Notes: generated from the letters alone by a model not told the origin. Positions 1-6,377 are shown, counted from the stretch's first letter. The stretch: DNA of 10,512 nt from JADFRG01 sp046759305 (GCA_046759305.1 JBHIBY010000076.1:1-10512), one strand, 5' to 3'. Made by a program: numbers and translations.

Positions 1-41
1 GATAAGTGGATGGTCAACAGATGGAATCCAGGCCGAGAATG

Positions 42-64
42 AAAAAAGGCTGCCGATAGGCAGC
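42..64 (-). terminator. Intrinsic terminator closing the mevalonate operon
   Basis: A perfect 6-bp stem (GCTGCC/GGCAGC in minus-strand reading) with a 4-base loop is followed on the minus strand by C and then six T's. It begins about 25 bases after the DUF35 stop codon, where a rho-independent terminator for the leftward operon would be expected. Confidence 0.85.
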
Positions 65-89
65 TTGAGTATGGGAGAGCTGAATGCTC

Positions 90-494
90 CTATTCTGGGT
101 CAGAAAGCTGCCGTCGGAATTTGTAACCGTACACGAGCATGCCGCGTTCGCCATCTGAACCCAGCTTTCGTGTCACCATTTCAACCGGAGTTCCGATTTC
201 AACTGGCTCATCCCCGATATCCGTAAGCTGGGCTGTGACGAGCGGACCCTCTTCCAGCTGCACAATAGCCACCGGATAGGGCGCGTTCTCCGCATGTCCC
301 GCTGGCGCTTGATAAACGGTCGTGTGAGAGTAGACCTCGCCTTGACCGCTGAACTGGAATAGATCGCGGGCGTCCTCGCCGCAATCTGGACAGATGTCGC
401 GCGGCGGGAAGATCTTATACGTGCAGTTTGGACAGACCTCACCGACGAGCGCGTAGCGCTGCTGCTTGAGTCTCCAATGTTGAGATGTCTCCAT
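90..494 (-). CDS. DUF35 Zn-ribbon/OB-fold protein (HMG-CoA synthase/thiolase partner)
   Basis: A protein of 134 residues. An N-terminal rubredoxin-like zinc ribbon carries all four cysteines (C21, C24, C35, C38, in CPNC and CPDC knuckles) with the family's FPPR segment between them. An OB-fold follows (residues about 48-110, GEVYSHTTVY and TAQLTD strands). DUF35 proteins are CoA-binding partners of thiolase-fold enzymes. In a methanogen complex the DUF35 protein bridges acetoacetyl-CoA thiolase and HMG-CoA synthase so that the intermediate is channelled. The position downstream of those genes fits that role. I chose the ATG at 494 because METSQHWRLK is the typical family N-terminus; a TTG at 512 with a GAGAG upstream would add six residues. 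The protein looks intact, in contrast with the thiolase beside it. Confidence 0.88.
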   Translation of the reverse strand: METSQHWRLKQQRYALVGEVCPNCTYKIFPPRDICPDCGEDARDLFQFSGQGEVYSHTTVYQAPAGHAENAPYPVAIVQLEEGPLVTAQLTDIGDEPVEIGTPVEMVTRKLGSDGERGMLVYGYKFRRQLSDPE

Positions 495-603
495 GCCTGC
501 GAATCTATTCAATTGACTCTCTCAGAAACTCTCAGGAACGGGGAAATCGTTATTCTTCTCTCCGACCTCTAAGGTACATCATACCGTACGCTCCAGTTTG
601 CCG

Positions 604-636
604 GATCGGCGCATCCGCTGTTGCGCATAGCCGATC
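604..636. repeat. 7-bp inverted repeat in the thiolase-DUF35 gap
   Basis: GATCGGC at 604-610 and GCCGATC at 630-636 are perfect inverted arms around a 19-base loop. The arms sit in the 220-base gap between the thiolase stop and the DUF35 start. No T-run follows on the minus strand, so it is not an obvious terminator. It could be an mRNA hairpin, an operator or chance. A TATGAT hexamer (minus strand, 578-583) between it and the DUF35 gene is a possible -10 box, but no good -35 is present. I see nothing else in the gap. Confidence 0.3.
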
Positions 637-714
637 TGCTTTCGTTTTCGACTTGTGTTGATGAGATCTTCGGAGCAGGGGGGAAAAAACTGTTGAGTCA
701 ATTGCAGACGATAT

Positions 715-1887
715 CTAGTTCACGCGCCTCAGGATGTGGGTTGAGGCCGTAGCGCCGGACCCTCCCAGGCACTGAGTCATAGCTATGGTGGCGTCGGGCA
801 CTTGATTCTCGTTTGCACGGTCCTGGAGCTGGAGCGTGGCCTCAGCCAGCTGATAAACGCCCGTTGCCGCGCCTGGCTCACCGCGCGCCTTCGATCCGCC
901 AAAGGTCGCGATCGGTATTTCTCCGGCCAAGGTGATGCCACCGTTCTGAGCTAGCTTCCATCCTTCTCCTCGCTCCGCAAAGCCGGCCGCCTCCAATGAA
1001 AGCGCAGCGAAAATCGAGAATGAATCATGCAATTCAAATAGACCAATATCAGTAGGTGACAAAGAATCTTGCAACATTGCGGCCTCTACAGAATGGCTGG
1101 CTGCGGTCAGGGCCAGCGGGTCCGGCCGATCATGCACGGCCAGGGCTGAGGTAGCAGTTGCCGAGCCCGCGATCTCAACCTGAGGATATTGAGTGCGATC
1201 TGGCAGAGCTGCCGCGCGAGCCAGAACAACAGCTGATGCACCGTCCGCAAGCGGCGCAACGTCGAAGGTGTTGAGCGGTTCGCTGACAACCGGCGCATTG
1301 AGGTACTGCTCGCGCTGGATCGCTCTGCGGAACATAGCATTTGGGTTGGTAACCGCATTCTGGTGAGCGGTCAGACTGAAACCCGCCATGGAGTCATTCG
1401 GGGCATCGTGTTCATAAAGGTACCGGTGCATGAGAAGAGCGGCTTGAGCGCTCGGCGTTACCCCTTGGACGGCTTCGTACTCCGAGTCGGTTGTAGTGGC
1501 GAGAGCAGACTGTACTTGACCGCTGGACTTGTCGGTGACCTTCTCCACTCCCAGTACAACAGCCACGTCAATCGCGCCCGATGCAAGCGCAAGATAGGCC
1601 TGGCGAACTGCTACGCCTCCCGATGCGCCGGCGGCCTCTACCGTATTGGCCTCTACGCCGCGCAAGCCGGCAAAATCCGCCAGAAGTGCTCCTAGATGAG
1701 ATTGGCCTGAGAGCGCGGGCGCGAGCATGTTGGCGACATACAGCGCCTGGGGCCGAAGCCCGCCAGAATCGGCCAACGCGACACTTATCGCGTCGAGGGC
1801 CAGATGGCGCAGCGAAAGGTCCCAATGCTCGCCCACGGGCATCATGCTCACACCAGCAACAACTACGGTGTCTTTCGCTATGCTCAT
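715..1887 (-). CDS. Thiolase-family protein of the archaeal/SCP2 type, lacking catalytic Cys and His
   Basis: A full-length thiolase fold of 390 residues, in the family that makes acetoacetyl-CoA from two acetyl-CoA for HMG-CoA synthase in archaea. The N-terminal half has the nucleophile loop at residues 84-91, but it reads EAAGASGG where catalytic members have Cys, so G87 replaces the nucleophile (codon GGC). The C-terminal half keeps HDSF (H287) and the glycine-rich CLGGSGAT (373-380). The GHP motif, however, reads GEP: E337 replaces the catalytic His (codon GAG). The surrounding sequence is well conserved, with no stop or frameshift, so this is not an ordinary pseudogene. The ATG overlaps the HMG-CoA synthase stop (ATGA), implying translational coupling. 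It may be a scaffold subunit of a synthase/DUF35 complex or have non-thiolytic chemistry. Fold assignment is secure; catalytic activity is doubtful. Confidence 0.87.
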   Translation of the reverse strand: MSIAKDTVVVAGVSMMPVGEHWDLSLRHLALDAISVALADSGGLRPQALYVANMLAPALSGQSHLGALLADFAGLRGVEANTVEAAGASGGVAVRQAYLALASGAIDVAVVLGVEKVTDKSSGQVQSALATTTDSEYEAVQGVTPSAQAALLMHRYLYEHDAPNDSMAGFSLTAHQNAVTNPNAMFRRAIQREQYLNAPVVSEPLNTFDVAPLADGASAVVLARAAALPDRTQYPQVEIAGSATATSALAVHDRPDPLALTAASHSVEAAMLQDSLSPTDIGLFELHDSFSIFAALSLEAAGFAERGEGWKLAQNGGITLAGEIPIATFGGSKARGEPGAATGVYQLAEATLQLQDRANENQVPDATIAMTQCLGGSGATASTHILRRVN

Positions 1888-2948
1888 TTCATTGCCAGTT
1901 TCCCTCTTAACCGAGCGTAGGTCGCGTAGTCAATCTCTGTGCGCCGATTCACGTAGCTGAGGGTATCGGGAGCCACCGTCCGGCGCTCGGGCAATGCATC
2001 TGTGGCCCGAAGGCTGAAGGCATCGGATCCTGCCCCGGACCCATAGGAGACCATCAGGATGCGATCACCAGGCTCAGCGACATCCAGAATCGAAGTAAGA
2101 CCCACCATCGCTGAACCGGCATAGGTATTGCCAATATCGGGTACCAGCAATCCCGCTTCAATTTGCGCATGCTCAAACCCCAACAATTTAGCGACCCGAA
2201 CCGGGAACTTGGTGTTGGGCTGATGAAACACTGCGAACCGATAGTCGGTTGGGGAGGTTTCCATGGCCTCCATGAGGGCTTCGGCGGCGGTCTGTATATG
2301 GCTGAAGTAGGCCGGCTCCCCGGTGAACCGTTCTCCGTGTTCCGGGTAGGTCTCGTTCGCCCGACGCCAGAAGTCTGGGGTGTCGGTAGCGTAGGAATAA
2401 GATCCCTCGATCACGCACACTGCATCCTCTGCGGGGCCGACGATAAATGCCGCGCCTCCCGCGCCGGCAGTATATTCCAACGCGTCCCCGGGCCGACCCT
2501 GGGCAGTGTCCATGCCAATAGCCAGCGCATAGTTGGCCATCCCGGATCCTACAAATCCGATCGCGGCCTGGATCGCTTCTGTCCCCGCTTTGCAGGCAAA
2601 CTCCCAATCCGCAGCCTGTGTATGTGGGGTGGCGCCAATGGCCTCCGCTACAACGGTCGAGGTTGGTTTGACCGCATACGGGTGCGACTCAGATCCCACC
2701 CAAACCGCACGAATCTCTGTGGGCTCGATCGCTGCTCGTGCAACGGCGCTGCGGGCCGCCTCGATGGACATCGTGATGACGTCTTCGTCAAGACCCGCGA
2801 CCGCCTTCTCGTTGATGGGAAGCCCCCCCTTCCCGTCAGTCCAGATTCTAGCCACTTCCTTGGCTGGAAGTCGGTATTGAGGGATGTATGCTCCGTATCC
2901 CGCGAACCCTGTTTCGCGTATTGGCTTAAGGACCCTATTTTCTGACAT
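1884..2948 (-). CDS. Hydroxymethylglutaryl-CoA synthase (archaeal type)
   Basis: Condenses acetyl-CoA with acetoacetyl-CoA to HMG-CoA in the mevalonate pathway, in the cytoplasm. The 354-residue protein has the catalytic triad: general base E87 in GSESHPY, nucleophile C119 in EFACKAGT, and H242 in FHQPN. The E-to-C spacing of 32 matches the bacterial enzyme (E79/C111 in S. aureus). The start is ATG at 2948, where MSENRVLKP leads directly into the first strand and AGAGAG lies about 6 bases upstream. The open frame continues 52 codons further upstream into the reductase gene, but that extension overlaps the reductase end and looks unrelated. It starts 22 bases after the reductase stop and its own stop overlaps the thiolase ATG, so the three genes form one operon. 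All key residues are present. Confidence 0.93.
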   Translation of the reverse strand: MSENRVLKPIRETGFAGYGAYIPQYRLPAKEVARIWTDGKGGLPINEKAVAGLDEDVITMSIEAARSAVARAAIEPTEIRAVWVGSESHPYAVKPTSTVVAEAIGATPHTQAADWEFACKAGTEAIQAAIGFVGSGMANYALAIGMDTAQGRPGDALEYTAGAGGAAFIVGPAEDAVCVIEGSYSYATDTPDFWRRANETYPEHGERFTGEPAYFSHIQTAAEALMEAMETSPTDYRFAVFHQPNTKFPVRVAKLLGFEHAQIEAGLLVPDIGNTYAGSAMVGLTSILDVAEPGDRILMVSYGSGAGSDAFSLRATDALPERRTVAPDTLSYVNRRTEIDYATYARLRGKLAMK

Positions 2949-2970
2949 TGATCTCTCTTTCGAGTATAGG

Positions 2971-4263
2971 TCACCCATCTGTGAGCCGGCTAAGCAGCTC
3001 TTCGGCGCTCTCAAGATTAATCTTGTCACCCTCAACCATAGCGCTGGCAACCGTATCGATCTCACTATCGCGTGCGCCGGCTGCGATTGCCAGTTGCCGG
3101 GCATGGAGTCCCATGTGGCCCCGCTGAATACCCTCCGTCGCCAGCGCGCGAAGCGCTGCCAGGTTCTGAGCTAAGCCCACCGAAGCGACGACTTCTGCTA
3201 ATTCGTGTGCTTTCTCAACCCCTATAACCATTAGCGCATCGCGAGCTCCAGGGTGGACGCTCGTCGCACCCCCTATCGTTCCCAGGGCAAGCGGCAGCTC
3301 GAGCTCACCCTTTAGCTCGCCATTCTCGCCTACCCACCAGCGGCTCAACGGTTGGTACCTTCCGTCTCGAACTGCATAGGCGTGGGCTCCGGCCTCAACC
3401 GCGCGCCAGTCATTGCCGGTCGCGATCACTACCGCGTCCACACCGTTCATGATGCCTTTGTTGTGCGTCGCTGCGCGGTAGGGATCGACCGCGGCGAACG
3501 CCCAGGCCTCGACTACTCCATCTCGCACTTGCTCGCCGGTGAACTCGCCGAACGCCAAGGTGTCCGGTTGAAGGCTACACGTCGCCCTGGCGAGCCGCCG
3601 ATCTGCAAGGTTGGACAGAATCCGGAGATGGGCCCTGCCCCCGGTCAGAGCTTCGATTCGCGGGGCAATAGCCTCCAGGACGGTATTCACAGAATTCGCC
3701 CCCATGGCGTCTACTGTGTCGTAAATCATATAGAAAACCAACATCGGCCCGGCTGGGCTCTCTGGGAAGGTCTTCACTTCAATAGCGCGAGCTCCGCCAC
3801 CCACGGCTACCATCATCGGGCCTGCCTCATCCGCGGCCTGGAGCAATTGAGGTTCTGCATCGAAGAGAGCCGCCTTGGCTTTCTGCAGATCCTGGAGATC
3901 CAGCACCTGGATCTGACCAATCATATGAGACGGATCCGCCTGCGCGTGAAACCCCCCGGAGGCACGGACCAACTTAGCCATGAATGAGGCGCCTGCAACC
4001 ACCGAAGGCTCCTCAATGACCATGGGCACCAGGACATCTCTTCCGTTTACGACGAAATTAGTCGCGATGCCAAGCGGAAGGCCATGAATGCCCACTACGT
4101 TTTCGATCATCGAATCCGCGAGCGAGGAGTCAAGCCCTTCGCCACCCAGCAAACCATCAATCGGGATTCCTGTGGCCTCGATAAGACGCGACCGACGATC
4201 TTCCATTTCTAGCTTGTAGAAATCTGCAATTCGAGAGTTGGGCGGTTTATTGTCAGAGTTCAT
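2971..4263 (-). CDS. Hydroxymethylglutaryl-CoA reductase, class II
   Basis: Four-electron NAD(P)H-dependent interconversion of HMG-CoA and mevalonate. The length, 430 residues, is near that of the Pseudomonas mevalonii class II enzyme, and the motifs align with a constant +2 offset: E85 in EEPSVVA, K269 in THNKG, D285 in GNDWR and H383 in GHMGLH. ENVVG (54-58) and DAMGANSVNT (185-194) are also present. No membrane segments are seen, as expected for class II. Databases often call this class 'degradative', but next to HMG-CoA synthase a biosynthetic role is more likely (inference). It is the first gene of the operon. The ATG at 4263 has only a weak CTGAG in front of it, and a possible promoter lies just upstream, after the terminator of the preceding small gene. 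Confidence 0.94.
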   Translation of the reverse strand: MNSDNKPPNSRIADFYKLEMEDRRSRLIEATGIPIDGLLGGEGLDSSLADSMIENVVGIHGLPLGIATNFVVNGRDVLVPMVIEEPSVVAGASFMAKLVRASGGFHAQADPSHMIGQIQVLDLQDLQKAKAALFDAEPQLLQAADEAGPMMVAVGGGARAIEVKTFPESPAGPMLVFYMIYDTVDAMGANSVNTVLEAIAPRIEALTGGRAHLRILSNLADRRLARATCSLQPDTLAFGEFTGEQVRDGVVEAWAFAAVDPYRAATHNKGIMNGVDAVVIATGNDWRAVEAGAHAYAVRDGRYQPLSRWWVGENGELKGELELPLALGTIGGATSVHPGARDALMVIGVEKAHELAEVVASVGLAQNLAALRALATEGIQRGHMGLHARQLAIAAGARDSEIDTVASAMVEGDKINLESAEELLSRLTDG

Positions 4264-4278
4264 CTCAGCATAACAGCC

Positions 4279-4307
4279 TACATACTGAGGCTGGCAAAAA
4301 CTATCAA
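4279..4307 (-). promoter_or_regulatory. Candidate promoter of the mevalonate operon
   Basis: Minus-strand TTGATA (4302-4307) and TATGTA (4279-4284) are separated by 17 bases, just upstream of the reductase ATG at 4263. The -35 is close to consensus (5 of 6) and the -10 is poor. The position between the terminator at 4319-4350 and the reductase gene is where the operon promoter must lie, but the exact boxes are uncertain. Confidence 0.35.
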
Positions 4308-4318
4308 ATCCGCTGGTA

Positions 4319-4350
4319 CAAGAAAAGCGACGGATCTCGTGATCAGCCGC
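4319..4350 (-). terminator. Intrinsic terminator after the small membrane protein gene
   Basis: A 10-bp stem (4327-4336 with 4341-4350) holds one G-T wobble and one mismatch around a 4-base loop, followed on the minus strand by TTTTCTTGT. It lies about 20 bases after the stop of the 71-residue gene and separates that gene from the mevalonate operon. Confidence 0.8.
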
Positions 4351-4371
4351 CTGCGTGCAAACGGAGGGCTA

Positions 4372-4587
4372 TTAGTTCTTGAGGTACTGGGTCTGTAGAA
4401 TTAGGTCCAACCAGATGAAGGCCAGGCTTCCGTATCCGATGAAGAGCAACAGGGGGAGATCCCCGATGAAAAGAAAGTTGGTCCAGAAGCGATTCAGATC
4501 CGAACCGAAGACGATGATTGTCCCCGCAGTTGAAACCACTCCGAACCCGATTGATATAACCCAAAGGATGATGCGGCGAGTATTCAT
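4372..4587 (-). CDS. Small two-helix membrane protein, function unknown
   Basis: A protein of 71 residues that I do not recognise as a named family. Two hydrophobic segments are clear, at about residues 6-28 and 38-64, joined by a short polar loop containing SDLNRFWTN. The N-terminus is MNTRR, positively charged, which by the positive-inside rule suggests a cytoplasmic N-terminus. There are no Cys or His residues and no catalytic motif. That it is a real gene is supported by a strong ribosome binding site (GGAGAGG about 6 bases before the ATG), a near-consensus promoter upstream and an intrinsic terminator downstream, making it a single-gene transcription unit. It might be a small inner-membrane regulator or accessory subunit, but nothing in the sequence decides this. 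Confidence 0.7.
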   Translation of the reverse strand: MNTRRIILWVISIGFGVVSTAGTIIVFGSDLNRFWTNFLFIGDLPLLLFIGYGSLAFIWLDLILQTQYLKN

Positions 4588-4604
4588 TTTCCCTCTCCAA
4601 CCGG

Positions 4605-4633
4605 ATTGTAGACGGGGCTCCGGAGAGCGTCAA
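4605..4633 (-). promoter_or_regulatory. Sigma70-type promoter of the small membrane protein gene
   Basis: Minus-strand TTGACG (4628-4633), a spacer of exactly 17 bases, and TACAAT (4605-4610): five of six consensus matches in each box. The start point predicted from this is near 4598, which leaves an mRNA leader of only about 10 bases that barely includes the Shine-Dalgarno sequence. This is the best promoter in the window. Confidence 0.7.
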
Positions 4634-4637
4634 GTTC

Positions 4638-4835
4638 TCAGCGCAAGGTAGTGACCGCCCGTCGCTCCGCACTCGTGCCCAATGAACGCAGAATGGCCGC
4701 GCACTGCGCCGCGCTCGGCCCAAGAAAAAGCAAACTTCCCGCGCGCTGCTCCACAATCGTTCCACAGCAGAGCAAACTCCCTACGAACTGCTTCACATTC
4801 TATTCACAAAACAAACTCCCCACGAGCGTGGGGAG
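4638..4835 (-). repeat. Degenerate ~42-base tandem repeat array
   Basis: In minus-strand reading four contiguous units can be aligned, beginning near 4832, 4782, 4740 and 4698 and followed by a decayed fifth. Each starts with a GGGAGTTTG-like block (4782 and 4740 copies clear, 4698 copy diverged) and ends with a block like GTGGAGCAGCGCGCG. Unit lengths are about 39-45 bases, all near multiples of three. Read in one minus frame, the units give related 14-residue stretches starting GSLLCCGT, GSLLFLGP and AILRSLGT, with a TAG in the first unit and a TGA at the end. There is no good ribosome binding site, so I treat it as a decaying intergenic repeat rather than a gene. It fills most of the gap between the receiver gene and the small membrane gene. 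Confidence 0.6.
4806..4835 (-). terminator. Intrinsic terminator after the stand-alone receiver gene
   Basis: A perfect 8-bp stem (CTCCCCAC/GTGGGGAG, arms 4816-4823 and 4828-4835) with a 4-base loop is followed on the minus strand by TTTGTTTTG. It lies 75 bases after the receiver stop codon. Its 3' arm and T-tract are the beginning of the first unit of the tandem repeat array. Confidence 0.78.
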
Positions 4836-4870
4836 AGTTGGATGCTTCTGGAGCCCCCTGCTAGCGCGTG

Positions 4871-4906
4871 ATTGCTTGTGTAATCGCCTGTGTAATTGCT
4901 TGCATC
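4871..4906. repeat. 12-base sequence repeated three times
   Basis: ATTGCTTGTGTA, ATCGCCTGTGTA and ATTGCTTGCATC follow each other without spacers, immediately after the receiver stop codon and before its terminator. Units 1 and 2 differ at two positions and unit 3 diverges at its end. This is a short slippage-type repeat in the 3' untranslated region. Confidence 0.65.
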
Positions 4907-4909
4907 GGA

Positions 4910-5311
4910 TCAATTCTCCGTGAAGTAGGCGCCCACCGTGGAGCGCAGTTCGCTGGCCGAGAATGGCTTCGACATGAAGCCTGCCGCACCCGCTTCAAAG
5001 GCATTTTCCTGAATCTCGGGTTCCGAATAAGCGCTGACCACGACTACCGGGATATCCGCCCAGGCTGGGGTCTCCTGCAGCCGCTTGATCAAGCCGACGC
5101 CGTCAATTTCCGGCATCATCATGTCGGTTAGTATCAGATCAGGGGTAGTTTCATCCAACAGGCCAAAGGCATCGTTCGCGTGGTGAGCTCTATGTACTTC
5201 GTAGCCCTGGCTCTCAAGGATGACGGTCACGACATCGCAGAAGCCACGCTCATCGTCGACCACTAGGATCGATCGGGAAGTTTCAATATTTTCAGCGCCC
5301 AAAGTTAACAT
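4910..5311 (-). CDS. Single-domain CheY-like response regulator receiver
   Basis: A protein of 133 residues, consisting of a receiver domain with no output domain. Numbered from the chosen start, the acidic pair is D19-D20 (LVVDDE), the phosphoacceptor is D63 (LTDMMMPEIDG), the switch Ser is S93 (VVVSAY) and the conserved Lys is K115 (MSKPFS), so it should be phosphorylatable. I chose ATG at 5311 because AGAGGA lies 6 bases upstream. A GTG at 5335 in the same frame lacks a ribosome site and lies at or before the likely transcription start. Such proteins pass a phosphoryl signal to a partner by binding; no histidine kinase is present in the window, so the cognate sensor is unknown. A terminator follows the gene. 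Confidence 0.9.
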   Translation of the reverse strand: MLTLGAENIETSRSILVVDDERGFCDVVTVILESQGYEVHRAHHANDAFGLLDETTPDLILTDMMMPEIDGVGLIKRLQETPAWADIPVVVVSAYSEPEIQENAFEAGAAGFMSKPFSASELRSTVGAYFTEN

Positions 5312-5335
5312 CTGCAGTCCTCTCTGTTTGGCCAC

Positions 5336-5341
5336 ATTGTA
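5336..5341 (-). promoter_or_regulatory. Candidate -10 box of the receiver gene
   Basis: Minus-strand TACAAT lies 24 bases upstream of the chosen ATG at 5311. No convincing -35 is seen at 16-18 bases. If used, the transcript would start near 5329, which excludes the upstream GTG at 5335 as a start codon and supports the ATG. Confidence 0.35.
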
Positions 5342-5435
5342 GGGGCACCAGCTTTCAGTGACCTTAGCAGCGGGCTCGAAAAGCTATCAGTCAGCTTACG
5401 GAGCTGCGCCGTACAGGGCTGAGCGAACTGAAGAT

Positions 5436-6377
5436 TCAGGATCTACCGAAGAATTGTGCGAGGGTTGAGCGGGCGTCAAACTGACGCATGTAGGGCGCCG
5501 TGTTTTCTGGTGTAAAGGGACGGGGGGTATCCACAAAGTGGGAGAGAGCGTTGTCCTGCGTCACATTGCTCACAGCAAGAAGCTCAAGCAAGCTGCGGGT
5601 GACAGGAGGGGCAGGCAGCAGAGCTTCCATAAACGTCACGATCAGACGCAATAAGGGCATCGGAAACCGCACCAGAGAACGCTTTGAGCCAACCGCAGCA
5701 AGCGTACGGCGTTCGATCTCTTCAAGGATTAGGATCTCCGGCCCCCCCAATTCATACTCTCGGTAGATAGTAGCTGGCTCTGAAAGCGACCTTACAATGC
5801 ATGTCACCACGTCTTCGACCCAGACCGGCTCAAATATTGAACTCTCGTTACCAACAACCGGATAGATGACCGGCGAAAACGGAACCAGCTTCGCAAAGGT
5901 GTTCGCGAACTCATCCTCAGGTCCCCAGATAACAGAAGGACGGAATGCCGTCCAATTCAGCTCCGAGCCGGCTACTGCCTCTTGCGCGCGCCCCTTGGAG
6001 GCCAGGAAGCGATAGGGCAATGAGGAATCGGCCCCCAGCTGAGATAAATTGACAAAGCGACGCACGCCGCTTGCTTTGGCCGCGTTCACGACATTGACGG
6101 TCCCCAGATAGTTGACTTCCTCATAGGTCTTCCTGCCTTTTTCGATAGCGATCGCGACAGTATGAATCACGGATTCAACTCCGTCCAATGCCGGCGGAAG
6201 ACTTTCTGGATTCGTCACATCCCCGAGAACGATCTCAATCGGGAGACCGCTCAGACGACCTTCACGATCGGCTCGTTGCTGATCTCTAATCAGCGCGCGA
6301 ACCGGTTCTCCATTTTCGGCCAGCCGCCGTACGATGTGGCTACCGACATATCCGCCACCACCTGTAACTAAGATCAT
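5436..6377 (-). CDS. NAD(P)-binding atypical SDR, NDUFA9/epimerase-like
   Basis: A protein of 313 residues with a Rossmann fold. The N-terminal dinucleotide motif is TGGGGYVG (residues 5-12), followed by the D53 region (LGDVTN) typical of extended and atypical SDRs. The classical YxxxK pair is absent: the corresponding region reads YRFLASK (122-128), as in the NDUFA9-like group (often annotated 'complex I NDUFA9 subunit family' or 'NAD-dependent epimerase'), whose members bind NAD(P) but often lack clear dehydrogenase activity. FRPSVIWGPED (145-155) and PVWVEDVV (184-191) are further family features. The C-terminal part is hydrophobic around 238-257 but does not form a clear membrane span. 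The ATG at 6377 is preceded by AGGTAGGA. It stands alone between two signalling genes and I see no clear terminator after it. The substrate cannot be told from sequence. Confidence 0.85.
   Translation of the reverse strand: MILVTGGGGYVGSHIVRRLAENGEPVRALIRDQQRADREGRLSGLPIEIVLGDVTNPESLPPALDGVESVIHTVAIAIEKGRKTYEEVNYLGTVNVVNAAKASGVRRFVNLSQLGADSSLPYRFLASKGRAQEAVAGSELNWTAFRPSVIWGPEDEFANTFAKLVPFSPVIYPVVGNESSIFEPVWVEDVVTCIVRSLSEPATIYREYELGGPEILILEEIERRTLAAVGSKRSLVRFPMPLLRLIVTFMEALLPAPPVTRSLLELLAVSNVTQDNALSHFVDTPRPFTPENTAPYMRQFDARSTLAQFFGRS

Noticed and set aside
715..1887. Calling the thiolase-like gene a pseudogene
   Set aside because: The frame is intact and the rest of the fold is conserved. Only the catalytic Cys and His positions are altered, which points to a changed function rather than decay.
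2163..2945. Long plus-strand open frame of 260 codons opposite HMG-CoA synthase
   Set aside because: It is a shadow of a strongly supported gene, and its translation shows no domain or plausible composition. The same holds for the plus frame 3352-3987 opposite the reductase.
2949..3104. 52-codon N-terminal extension of HMG-CoA synthase
   Set aside because: It lies over the end of the reductase gene. The ATG at 2948 has a good ribosome site and matches the usual family N-terminus.
4343..4765. Minus-strand frame of 140 codons overlapping the small membrane gene
   Set aside because: It crosses the promoter and overlaps the 71-residue gene in another frame, and has no ribosome site or recognisable domain.
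4638..4796. 52-codon minus-strand frame starting with GTG within the tandem repeats
   Set aside because: It has no ribosome binding site, begins in the repeat array just past the receiver terminator, and its 'protein' consists only of the repeat units. Kept as a repeat, not a gene.
4638..4835. CRISPR array
   Set aside because: The repeat units are contiguous, diverged and without spacers, and no cas gene is in the window.
4651..4923. Plus-strand open frame of 90 codons across the same gap
   Set aside because: It runs through the terminator hairpin, the repeat array and into the 3' end of the receiver gene on the opposite strand. Its apparent 14-residue repeats are explained by the DNA repeat.
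5341..5435. Possible terminator of the SDR gene
   Set aside because: Only a 5-bp CAGCT/AGCTG stem with no adjacent T-run could be found. Read-through into the receiver gene is possible.
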